In this document: one piece after another, positions 7,101 through 12,578 of the stretch
How positions within the stretch are numbered: position 1 is the stretch's first letter
Layout: every line of letters starts with the position of its first letter
Origin: Candidatus Aenigmatarchaeota archaeon
GTDB taxonomy: Archaea; Aenigmatarchaeota; Aenigmatarchaeia; QMZP01
Assembly (NCBI GenBank): GCA_030672885.1
Contig: DAOVFN010000002.1
Coordinates: 1-15,195, forward strand
Length of the DNA: 15,195 nt
Direction: 5' to 3'
The notes under the pieces: generated by a model
What the model was told of the DNA's origin: nothing
The model's database searches: none
Seen by the model: only the letters and a program-made list of their open reading frames with translations
Translations under genes and position numbers: made by a program

Positions 7101-7339
7101 ACATGCCACGTATACCATCCCTCTTCCTGGCAGCATGATGCTGATGATGGAAGGCACGATGATGCACAGTTTCTGTCGTATGTTCCGTCACCATCTGGCC
7201 ATGTCTCTGTATCAACGTTCAGGTGCTCACCTCCTGGGGACTTTATGTAGCATGATAATGTTTCTGCAACGGCAAATGATGAGTTTATCATTAAAAACAG
7301 TGATATAATCAAAGGACAGAATATTGCTTTGTTTCTCAT
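4196..7339 (-). CDS. Secreted, membrane-anchored Cys-rich surface protein with Ig/FN3-like domains
   Basis: A 1047-residue surface protein. The ATG at 7339 gives a classic signal peptide (MRNK, then a hydrophobic core, likely cleavage after AVA at residue 25). The frame continues upstream to 7537, but that part crosses AT-rich promoter DNA and a hairpin element and is unlikely to be coding. Residues 30-350 hold about 36 cysteines. They include four modules starting CCGDD at residues 127, 190, 240 and 291, each continuing roughly C-x(6)-C-LDGTYY-x-DGDSN-x-x-TC-x-CG. Residues 356 to about 960 form several beta-sandwich, Ig/FN3-like domains with repeated DRAGN-type turns and many NxT/S sequons. 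A hydrophobic anchor (about 1024-1041) and a short charged tail end the protein. It is probably displayed on the cell surface with disulfide-rich modules; adhesion or partner binding is inference. No catalytic motif is visible. It is divergent from the radical SAM cluster. Confidence 0.88.
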   Translation of the reverse strand: MRNKAIFCPLIISLFLMINSSFAVAETLSCYIKSPGGEHLNVDTETWPDGDGTYDRNCASSCLPSSASCCQEEGWYTWHVDSSHSGSKSGDAYFVNWDGDQLWCTCHGGTWVSGAGTSGQGAAGPGCCGDDGSSDDWCASGYASCLDGTYYTDGDSNTHTCECGNLGTQANCNVEGESGCWSGGGGQNECCGDDGNSDDYCLGGYTGCLDGTYYLNGDTNSHTCSCGSGTWTGTGGENNCCGDDSSEDYCAGGYTSCYDAAYYTDGDSNQYTCECGSGYWLIGGEPNPGPCCGDDTEYRTTCLDSGEGLCAISTDDEACCQAGDKCVYNDACYNNGVNNDVYNEYNCQAGTWHDNVQPSASIQINGGDTYTTVEGVTLSLTFSDMGSGIDQCAWMNDGGSWTEWQDCGASPQDKAWTLRDEDGTRTVHFKVRDKAVPPNEREVSDAIVLDRAYPNSWVDALPEWTNGTGGMGAFFDVAWDGNDATSGVASYDIQYRIIDRGTGSVAQDWANWITRSEAQPKSETFGPLNPVTVSNYNNHTFEFRIRATDNAGWTSDYNSEPFSNTNIDVVAPVCDVEDPGEYQTESTFTITIDGLDGESGMSVFEGRIRGPDGTGGWKDIVDNCINLTPMDDADSADIECTLNEGEWEFGCRGTDVSGNMGDWSATMNTTVDISLPDVQITEPDFIWTNLEEFTLVWVGGDSGPSGLDHYDAYYYVTAWPGGPPSDSQWQHWLGPTTDTNTNFGMGAPTVLAEGQTYHINITATDRAGNQKSAVVNVTIDRTDPVIDITVLDQYREPIPSEWIPSGTDIDLINITSGVYDELSGIENNTIEYMVYGEVPDHKLLECGTGPSPGTSVCSTADSSQGRHDIDYDDRTSVRYRVIARDRAGNENRTRYYFSVSHPLANFGSASCYIALGDSKLVPVMVRNVQNQADNVTINLTGYPFAEFKYECDPSECVISDETRGMVALNVNPYEERTYYVRVLSSEPGEDTLDLAASSSLEPGLNDTHTISIRSSYPVYFPGIGPWAIVLLLVMAGFAYGALSRDKS
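6277..6961 (-). repeat. Four tandem Cys-rich CCGDD modules in the surface protein
   Basis: Codons 127-355 contain four copies beginning CCGDD, 63, 50 and 51 residues apart. The first three also share CLDGTYY- or CYDAAYY-like, DGDSN- or NGDTN-like, and TCxCG segments; the fourth is divergent and followed by a double-Cys stretch. The even Cys count per module suggests internal disulfides. Confidence 0.85.
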
Positions 7340-7360
7340 ATTATTATATTGCAATATTCT

Positions 7361-7370
7361 GATATATAAT
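7361..7370 (-). promoter_or_regulatory. TATA box for the surface-protein gene
   Basis: On the minus strand ATTATATATC lies 22-31 nt before the ATG at 7339, within an AT-rich stretch (about 7340-7400). The spacing fits a short-leader archaeal transcript and supports 7339 as the start. Confidence 0.55.
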
Positions 7371-7418
7371 AAAATATAGTAAATGACATAATAAATTAGA
7401 AAGTGTCCTTTGCTAGTT

Positions 7419-7552
7419 GTACCTGACACTATTCCAAAAAGTCTTGCATGCCAATGCGAGAGATTTGCAGCTCTGCTGCAAAGACTTGAAACAGCTGGTT
7501 TCAAGAGATGTGCATGCACTCTCGTGCTGATGCACAAGATTATGTCAGGTAC
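7419..7552. repeat. 134-bp element: 10-bp terminal inverted repeat enclosing four hairpins
   Basis: GTACCTGACA (7419-7428) and TGTCAGGTAC (7543-7552) are perfect reverse complements. Between them stand four consecutive hairpins. H1 (7442-7461) has 8 pairs including one G-T and loop GCCA. H2 (7464-7482) has a perfect 8-bp stem and loop TCT. H3 (7485-7505) has a perfect 8-bp stem and a 5-nt loop. H4 (7509-7536) has 7 pairs, a 2-nt bulge, 4 more pairs and loop TCTC. Short purine linkers (GA, GA, AGA) separate them. The H1 wobble pair would hold in a plus-strand RNA but be A-C in a minus-strand RNA. It could be a structured RNA, a small non-autonomous mobile element (its ends contain TA), or a protein-binding array. 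The structure is certain, the role is not. Confidence 0.85.
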
Positions 7553-7599
7553 TATACTATGAATCGCGGGCTAAATCCAGCGGCTTTCTTACTCCGACA

Positions 7600-7608
7600 A
7601 TAATTAAT
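7600..7608 (+). promoter_or_regulatory. TATA-like box for the radical SAM cluster
   Basis: ATAATTAAT ends 22 nt before the ATG at 7631, identical to the box before the zinc-ribbon gene. The start at 7631 has no good Shine-Dalgarno site, suggesting a near-leaderless transcript. Transcription from here would begin downstream of the 7419-7552 element. Confidence 0.5.
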
Positions 7609-7630
7609 TACTTGGCTACAAATCCTAATC

Positions 7631-8533
7631 ATGAATGCCCAGAAGAGGCTGGACATGAAGGTCGGGTTCTCATGCAACAATAGTTGCAGGTTCTGTGCCC
7701 AGGGTCATAACAGGTCAGCTGGAGACAAGACCACAACAAGGATAAAGAATGAGATGGAAGACAGCAGGAAGAGATGCAGTGAGATAGTCTTTACTGGAGG
7801 CGAGCCGACTATCCGACCTGACATAACCGGGCTGGTTTCTTATGCAAAGAGACTGGGTTATGAGATTATACAGATCCAGAGCAATGGAAGAAGATTCTTT
7901 TACAAAGAGTTTTGCAAGGAAATGATTGATGCAGGAGCAAATCAGTTCGCTCCTGCTCTCCACGGACACATTTCAGAATTGCATGATTTCCTTACCCGCT
8001 CGAAGGGGAGTTTCATACAGACAGTTAATGGCATAAGAAACCTCAAGAAACTCAAACAGTGTGTTACTACCAATACGGTCGTCACCAAGCCCAATTACAG
8101 GCACATCCCCGACATAGCCCGGCTGCTCGTAAGCTTGGATGTTGACCAGTTTCAGTTCGCGTTCGTTCATCCTGTGGGAAACGCATACAAATACTATGAC
8201 AGCATGGTCCCAAGAATTTCGCTTGCCGCACCTTTCATCCATGCCGGAATTAAAGTGGGAATAAACGCAGGCAAGAGCGTCATGGCAGAGGCAATGCCTT
8301 TCTGCCTTATGAGGGGATACGAGGATTATGTTGCAGAGCTAAGAATACCAGATACCGAAGTGGTAGAGATGTCTCTCATACTCAAGGATTACAAGAAAGC
8401 CAGGATTGGGTTTGCCAAGTCAAAATTTGAGCAGTGCAAACGATGCAAATATATGGGATCTTGCGAGGGACCATGGAAGGAATATCCCGAGAAGAGAGGC
8501 TCCTCAGAATTCGTTCCCGTGGGAGAGATGTGA
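7631..8533 (+). CDS. Radical SAM protein with C-terminal auxiliary Fe-S motif (module 1)
   Basis: Radical SAM enzyme of 300 residues, first gene of the cluster. The SAM-binding [4Fe-4S] motif is CNNSCRFC (C15, C19, C22), followed by the SAM amino-group motif GGEPT (56-60), QSNGR (83-87), HGHISELHDFLTR (111-123) and TVVTKPNY (149-156). The C-terminus carries PFC (C225) and CKRCKYMGSC (C269, C272, C278), four cysteines able to bind an auxiliary cluster, then EGPWKEYPEKRG. This layout resembles SPASM/twitch-type enzymes that modify peptides or small molecules, but I cannot name the family or substrate. The same module recurs in the next three genes. The stop codon is followed directly by the next start (TGA ATG), indicating translational coupling. 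The catalytic core is complete. Confidence 0.93.
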   Translation: MNAQKRLDMKVGFSCNNSCRFCAQGHNRSAGDKTTTRIKNEMEDSRKRCSEIVFTGGEPTIRPDITGLVSYAKRLGYEIIQIQSNGRRFFYKEFCKEMIDAGANQFAPALHGHISELHDFLTRSKGSFIQTVNGIRNLKKLKQCVTTNTVVTKPNYRHIPDIARLLVSLDVDQFQFAFVHPVGNAYKYYDSMVPRISLAAPFIHAGIKVGINAGKSVMAEAMPFCLMRGYEDYVAELRIPDTEVVEMSLILKDYKKARIGFAKSKFEQCKRCKYMGSCEGPWKEYPEKRGSSEFVPVGEM

Positions 8534-10603
8534 ATGCCTGAATTAAATGCTGTTCCTGATTTTGTAGAGAAGGCAATATTCCAGAAGAGGAAATGGATAA
8601 GCCTTACGGGCTTGTGCAATAACAACTGCATATTCTGCCTCGATGGGGACAGGACAGACAAATTCCTGAAGAGTGAAGATGAAATAAGAAAACAGATAGA
8701 CAAAGGGAGAAGTGAGGGGGCTACGAAGCTTGTGCTAAGTGGAGGCGAGCCAACGATGCACCCAAAGCTTATTGATTTTATCAGGTATGGCAGAGAAAAG
8801 GGATACAGCAAGATACAGATAGTAAGCAATGGGAGGATGCTCGGTTACAGGTCTTTTGTCATGTCCCTCAAGGAGGCAGGGCTTGATGAAACAACATTTT
8901 CCATTCACGGCCATACAACGGAACTTCATGAGAGTCATACAAGGGTTCCGGGAAGTTTTGCTCAAATCACATCAGGCATACGGAACACCCTCGATGCTGG
9001 ATTCATAGTGAACACTGATACTGTTGTGACAAAGATGAATTACATGCACCTTCCTGAGATAATATCCTTTCTCTACTCGCTTGGTGTGACAGAGGTTAAT
9101 CTAATGAACCTGGTTCCCTTTGGAAACGCGTGGAATAACAAGAGCGTTGTTTTTTATGACTATGACAAAGTGATGCCATATGTGAGGAAGGTTATAGATT
9201 TCTGCGAAGAGAACAGGATGGTTCTGTGGCTGAGCAGGTTCCCTGCAGAATACATGGAAGGTTATGAGAAATACATAGAGAGTTACAAGAAGATAGCAGA
9301 GGATGTCATAGCAATAGGCGAAGATTTATTCAGGAACCCAGAATGCAGAGGGGAAAGATGCAGGTTCTGCGGGGTCTCCAGTGTGTGTGTTGACATAAGT
9401 AATATGCTGAATGGCAATCACAAGACCAGTGTACCAGATTATGATGCAATTGACTTCTGGGACATGTTTGATGAAGATAATACGAAAAGCATCACGGATG
9501 CGCTCCCTGATATTGTCGCCATGATGCGGAGAGACGTAAAACTCAGGCTCATTGGGATGCCCCCATGTGTGCTGCCTCCCGATATGTGGGAAAGGGTCTA
9601 TCTAAAGAAACTTGTCCCTGAGTCAGGAATGGAATTTAATGATGCAGCAGAATTCATATGCAAGCGTAACATGATAAAAACCAAATCGTGCGAAGGGTGT
9701 TCGTTTTTTCATGATTGCCATGGGGTTTACAGGGAATATGCAAGGAAGTTTGGGTTCTCTGAACTGAAGAAAATCAAGTGCGAAGAGATAAGGATAACCC
9801 TTGAATGTAACCAGAAGTGCGTCTTCTGCAATACTGACAATACGACCAAGAATGTGATAATTGGTGATGATGAGATAACCGATACCATAGAGAAATGGCG
9901 TAAAAAAGGAATATGCTATATAATATTCAGCGGTGGCGAACCCACGCTGCATCCAAGGCTCCCCGAATTCATAAAACAGGCATCTGCCTTTTGTGTGAGG
10001 ATTGATATACAGACGAATGCAGTTTTGCTGTCTGACAGAGGAATTGTGGACAGACTCAAGGAGTCAGGGCTTAGCAGCGCATTCGTATCGTTCCATTCCA
10101 CAAGGGATAGCATCCACAGGAAATTGACACGCTCAGTAACGTTCGACAATGCAAATGCTGGTATCAAAAATATCATTGATGCTGGAATAAACACATCCAT
10201 CAACATAGTCGTTAACAAGCTCAATTACAGAGAATTGCCGTTGATAGTCAGCTATATCAATGACAGTTTTCCTGGAATATCGTTTATATCATTCGCTTAT
10301 GTGTGTCCTGTAAATGAGGCACTGAAGAACAAATGGGTCATACCAAAGATACGCGATACTGTCCCTTATCTGAAGAAGGCAATTGATTTATGCATGAAGA
10401 ATGGCATAAAAGCGACAGTGCCTGCAAGATGCGGAATACCTGCCTGTCTCCTTCCTGGGTATGAAAGTTTTTTTGATGCAGTATATGATAAACAATCAAA
10501 TGAAAGCGACAAGATAAAGAGAAAGGAATGTGCAGTATGCGAAAGGGATGCCATATGCGATGGCTTTTGGAAGGAATATGTGAACCTGTACGGATTTGAG
10601 TAA
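8534..10603 (+). CDS. Tandem double radical SAM protein with an orphan half-module
   Basis: A 689-residue fusion. Module A (about 1-295) has C28/C32/C35, GGEPT (70-74), SIHGHTTELHESHTR, TVVTKMNY and CRGERCRFCGVSSVC (C271, C276, C279, C285). In the position equivalent to the PxC cysteine it has PAEYMEGYE, with Glu239 replacing Cys. Residues about 296-415 resemble only the C-terminal half of the same module: GMPPCVLPPDMWE (C345), CEGCSFFHDC (C386, C389, C395) and GVYREYARKFGF, with no CxxxCxxC or GGEP. Module B (about 416-689) is complete: C425/C429/C432, GGEPT (467-471), FHSTRDSIHRKLTR, IVVNKLNY, PAC (C638), CAVCERDAIC (C666, C669, C675) and GFWKEYVNLYGF. It could arise from fusion of three ancestral genes with loss of one catalytic half. 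The start abuts the preceding stop, and GGGAGAG at 8521-8527 is a good Shine-Dalgarno site. Confidence 0.93.
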   Translation: MPELNAVPDFVEKAIFQKRKWISLTGLCNNNCIFCLDGDRTDKFLKSEDEIRKQIDKGRSEGATKLVLSGGEPTMHPKLIDFIRYGREKGYSKIQIVSNGRMLGYRSFVMSLKEAGLDETTFSIHGHTTELHESHTRVPGSFAQITSGIRNTLDAGFIVNTDTVVTKMNYMHLPEIISFLYSLGVTEVNLMNLVPFGNAWNNKSVVFYDYDKVMPYVRKVIDFCEENRMVLWLSRFPAEYMEGYEKYIESYKKIAEDVIAIGEDLFRNPECRGERCRFCGVSSVCVDISNMLNGNHKTSVPDYDAIDFWDMFDEDNTKSITDALPDIVAMMRRDVKLRLIGMPPCVLPPDMWERVYLKKLVPESGMEFNDAAEFICKRNMIKTKSCEGCSFFHDCHGVYREYARKFGFSELKKIKCEEIRITLECNQKCVFCNTDNTTKNVIIGDDEITDTIEKWRKKGICYIIFSGGEPTLHPRLPEFIKQASAFCVRIDIQTNAVLLSDRGIVDRLKESGLSSAFVSFHSTRDSIHRKLTRSVTFDNANAGIKNIIDAGINTSINIVVNKLNYRELPLIVSYINDSFPGISFISFAYVCPVNEALKNKWVIPKIRDTVPYLKKAIDLCMKNGIKATVPARCGIPACLLPGYESFFDAVYDKQSNESDKIKRKECAVCERDAICDGFWKEYVNLYGFE

Positions 10604-10604
10604 C

Positions 10605-11552
10605 ATGAATGTGCAACACGTTGAGGTCAATCTGGGAAAGGTATGCAACAATAGATGCAGGTTTTGCATGACCACCGAGGCAGACAGGCCTGTATTTGCG
10701 CCCAAGGAGAATGTCGTCAGAGAGATTGAGAAATATGCAAAGATGGGTTATGTCTCACTTGGCTTCCTCGGAGGGGAGCCCACTATATACCCCGGGATTG
10801 CAGGAATGATAAGACACGCAAGAGAAAGCGGCTTCATGGAGGTGCACATTGTCAGCAACGGAAGGAGATATGCAGACAGGGAATTCCTCGAGAGTTTGCT
10901 TGATGCAGGCGTGACCAGGTTCTCGGTTTCAATACACAGCCACCTACCTGAGGTGGAGGATTACCTTACCCGGGTGCAAGGGGGGTTTGAGCAGAAGCTG
11001 GAAGGGCTCGCAAATCTTATGGAATTCAGGACGCAGGGGAGAATAAGGGACAATATTGCTCTGAATATAGTTGTCACGAAGAAGAATTATAGCGAACTGC
11101 CGACCACTATTATGTTTTTCAGGAAAATGGGTTTCAGCGAATTCAGGTTTAATTTCATGAGGCCTGAGGGAAGGGCACTCTCCAATATGGATGACCTTTT
11201 TGTGTCATACACAGAATTCCAGCCAGTTCTTTCGAAAATAATCAGGATGAGGCTTGCGCTTGGGGTGGGAATATCACTTGAAGGGGTTCCATTTTGTGTG
11301 GCAATGCGGTCAGGAGCCGAGCACTTCGTGGGTGAGATACATGACCATATTAATATGGTTGTATCTTTCAATGACTTGGACGAATCCGGAAAGAGTATAA
11401 AGGAAACGTTTCTATGGAAAGAGAGGAGAGCAGAATCCAAGGTCAAGGCGCCCTTGTGCAGGAAATGCATATATTTCGATAAATGTGAGGGGATATATAA
11501 GGAATATTCGGAAAGGGCCGGATTCAAGGAACTTGAACCAGTAGTGCGTTGA
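10605..11552 (+). CDS. Radical SAM protein with C-terminal auxiliary Fe-S motif (module 4 of the array)
   Basis: A 315-residue paralogue of the module in the preceding genes. CNNRCRFC supplies C14, C18 and C21; GGEPT is at 56-60, VSNGRR at 83-88, SIHSHLPEVEDYLTR at 109-123 and IVVTKKNY at 155-162. The auxiliary set is PFC (C231) plus CRKCIYFDKC (C285, C288, C294), followed by EGIYKEYSERAGF. All key residues are present, so an active enzyme is expected. The ATG at 10605 comes one base after the previous stop; an in-frame TTG at 10596 would overlap that gene and add three residues. No separate promoter is evident, so it is read with its neighbours. The substrate is unknown. Confidence 0.93.
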   Translation: MNVQHVEVNLGKVCNNRCRFCMTTEADRPVFAPKENVVREIEKYAKMGYVSLGFLGGEPTIYPGIAGMIRHARESGFMEVHIVSNGRRYADREFLESLLDAGVTRFSVSIHSHLPEVEDYLTRVQGGFEQKLEGLANLMEFRTQGRIRDNIALNIVVTKKNYSELPTTIMFFRKMGFSEFRFNFMRPEGRALSNMDDLFVSYTEFQPVLSKIIRMRLALGVGISLEGVPFCVAMRSGAEHFVGEIHDHINMVVSFNDLDESGKSIKETFLWKERRAESKVKAPLCRKCIYFDKCEGIYKEYSERAGFKELEPVVR

Positions 11553-11594
11553 GCTAAAATAAGAGAGATAAAATTACAATCAGTGATGATTTAT

Positions 11595-12578
11595 ATGACA
11601 AAATATGCCATGAAAGAAGTGGAGAGCAATGCCAAGGTAAATCTGGGGTATATACAAGTAACCAGGAAGTGCAACAGGAAGTGCGTATTCTGCTCGAATC
11701 CACATGTGGATGATGAGTTGACGCTTGATGAGATAAAAGAACAGATACATGATTACAGAAAAAAGGGTGTGAATGACATAGTATTCACAGGAGGAGAACC
11801 AACATTAAACAAGAATCTTTCAAATGCAATAGAATACTGCAAATCAATAGGCATTGATTGCAGAATAATAACGAACGGTATGGAACTTGCGAACCCGGAG
11901 TATGCAAAAAAGCTTGCAAAGGCGGGCCTTGAAAACGTGATGGTATCTATATACTCGCACGTTCCTGAGAAGGAGGAGAGACTCACTGACACGCCCGGGA
12001 GTTATGGCAAAACCCTTAAGGCAATAGAAAACGTTTCCATGCATATATGCTCTCCCAAGATAAACATTGCGATAAACTCACTGAACGCAAGGGACCTTGA
12101 CAGGACAGTGAAGTTCCTTTGTGAAAGGTTTCCGGATATACCGCATTTCACTTTCAACTTCCTCGATCCTGGTGTAAAGGTAATGGACGGCAACGAATGG
12201 ACAGTGCCCAGATACATTGACACCGAGATGAGCATACTCAGGACATTCAATTACCTTATTATGAAGGGGAAGACATTCAGGATAGAGCGGGTTCCCTTGT
12301 GTTACCTGCCTGGATTCGAGCACCTCTCGGCTGAGACCAGGAGGATTGTAAAGGAACAGGCCTACAGGTGCCTTTTCTTGGACGAGCCTGGAAGAGAACT
12401 CAGGGAGATAACAGATTTCTATTATGAGAAGGGTGAAGCATGCAAAAGCTGCTCACTGAATGACATATGCTGCGGACTGAATCCCAGGTATGTCAAGCTT
12501 TTCGGGGTGGGGGAGATATTCCCGGTGTTTACTGATAAGAAGAGGATAATAAAGAATGTTCTCAGTGGTATCGAATGA
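11595..12578 (+). CDS. Radical SAM protein with C-terminal auxiliary Fe-S motif (divergent module 5)
   Basis: A 327-residue member of the same paralogous set. CNRKCVFC gives C26, C30 and C33; GGEPT is at 66-70, ITNGME at 92-97 and VSIYSHVPEKEERLTD at 117-132. The auxiliary set is PLC (C236) and CKSCSLNDIC (C283, C286, C292), with an extra Cys at 293. It is the most divergent copy: the VVTKxNY segment has become AINSLNA and the C-terminal EY motif is NPRYVKLFG. Starts at 11583 (GTG), 11586 (ATG) and 11595 (ATG) are possible. I prefer 11595 because GTGATG at 11583-11588 then acts as Shine-Dalgarno site. A 42-nt gap separates it from the previous gene, and its stop codon overlaps the next start by 4 nt. 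Confidence 0.92.
   Translation: MTKYAMKEVESNAKVNLGYIQVTRKCNRKCVFCSNPHVDDELTLDEIKEQIHDYRKKGVNDIVFTGGEPTLNKNLSNAIEYCKSIGIDCRIITNGMELANPEYAKKLAKAGLENVMVSIYSHVPEKEERLTDTPGSYGKTLKAIENVSMHICSPKINIAINSLNARDLDRTVKFLCERFPDIPHFTFNFLDPGVKVMDGNEWTVPRYIDTEMSILRTFNYLIMKGKTFRIERVPLCYLPGFEHLSAETRRIVKEQAYRCLFLDEPGRELREITDFYYEKGEACKSCSLNDICCGLNPRYVKLFGVGEIFPVFTDKKRIIKNVLSGIE

Noticed and set aside
7340..7537. 66-residue N-terminal extension of the surface protein up to 7537
   Set aside because: The ATG at 7339 begins a textbook signal peptide and has a TATA box 22-31 nt upstream; the extension would translate AT-rich promoter DNA and most of the hairpin element.
7561..7600. GCGGGCTAAATCCAGCGGC stretch considered as a tRNA fragment or insertion-sequence end
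   Set aside because: The pairing is only three clean base pairs with mismatches, and neither a cloverleaf nor a transposase is present.
7508..7603. 31-codon frame on the + strand just before the radical SAM cluster, considered as a precursor peptide
   Set aside because: It begins inside hairpin H4, has no convincing ribosome-binding site, no repeated or leader/core pattern and no relation to known precursors; likely chance.
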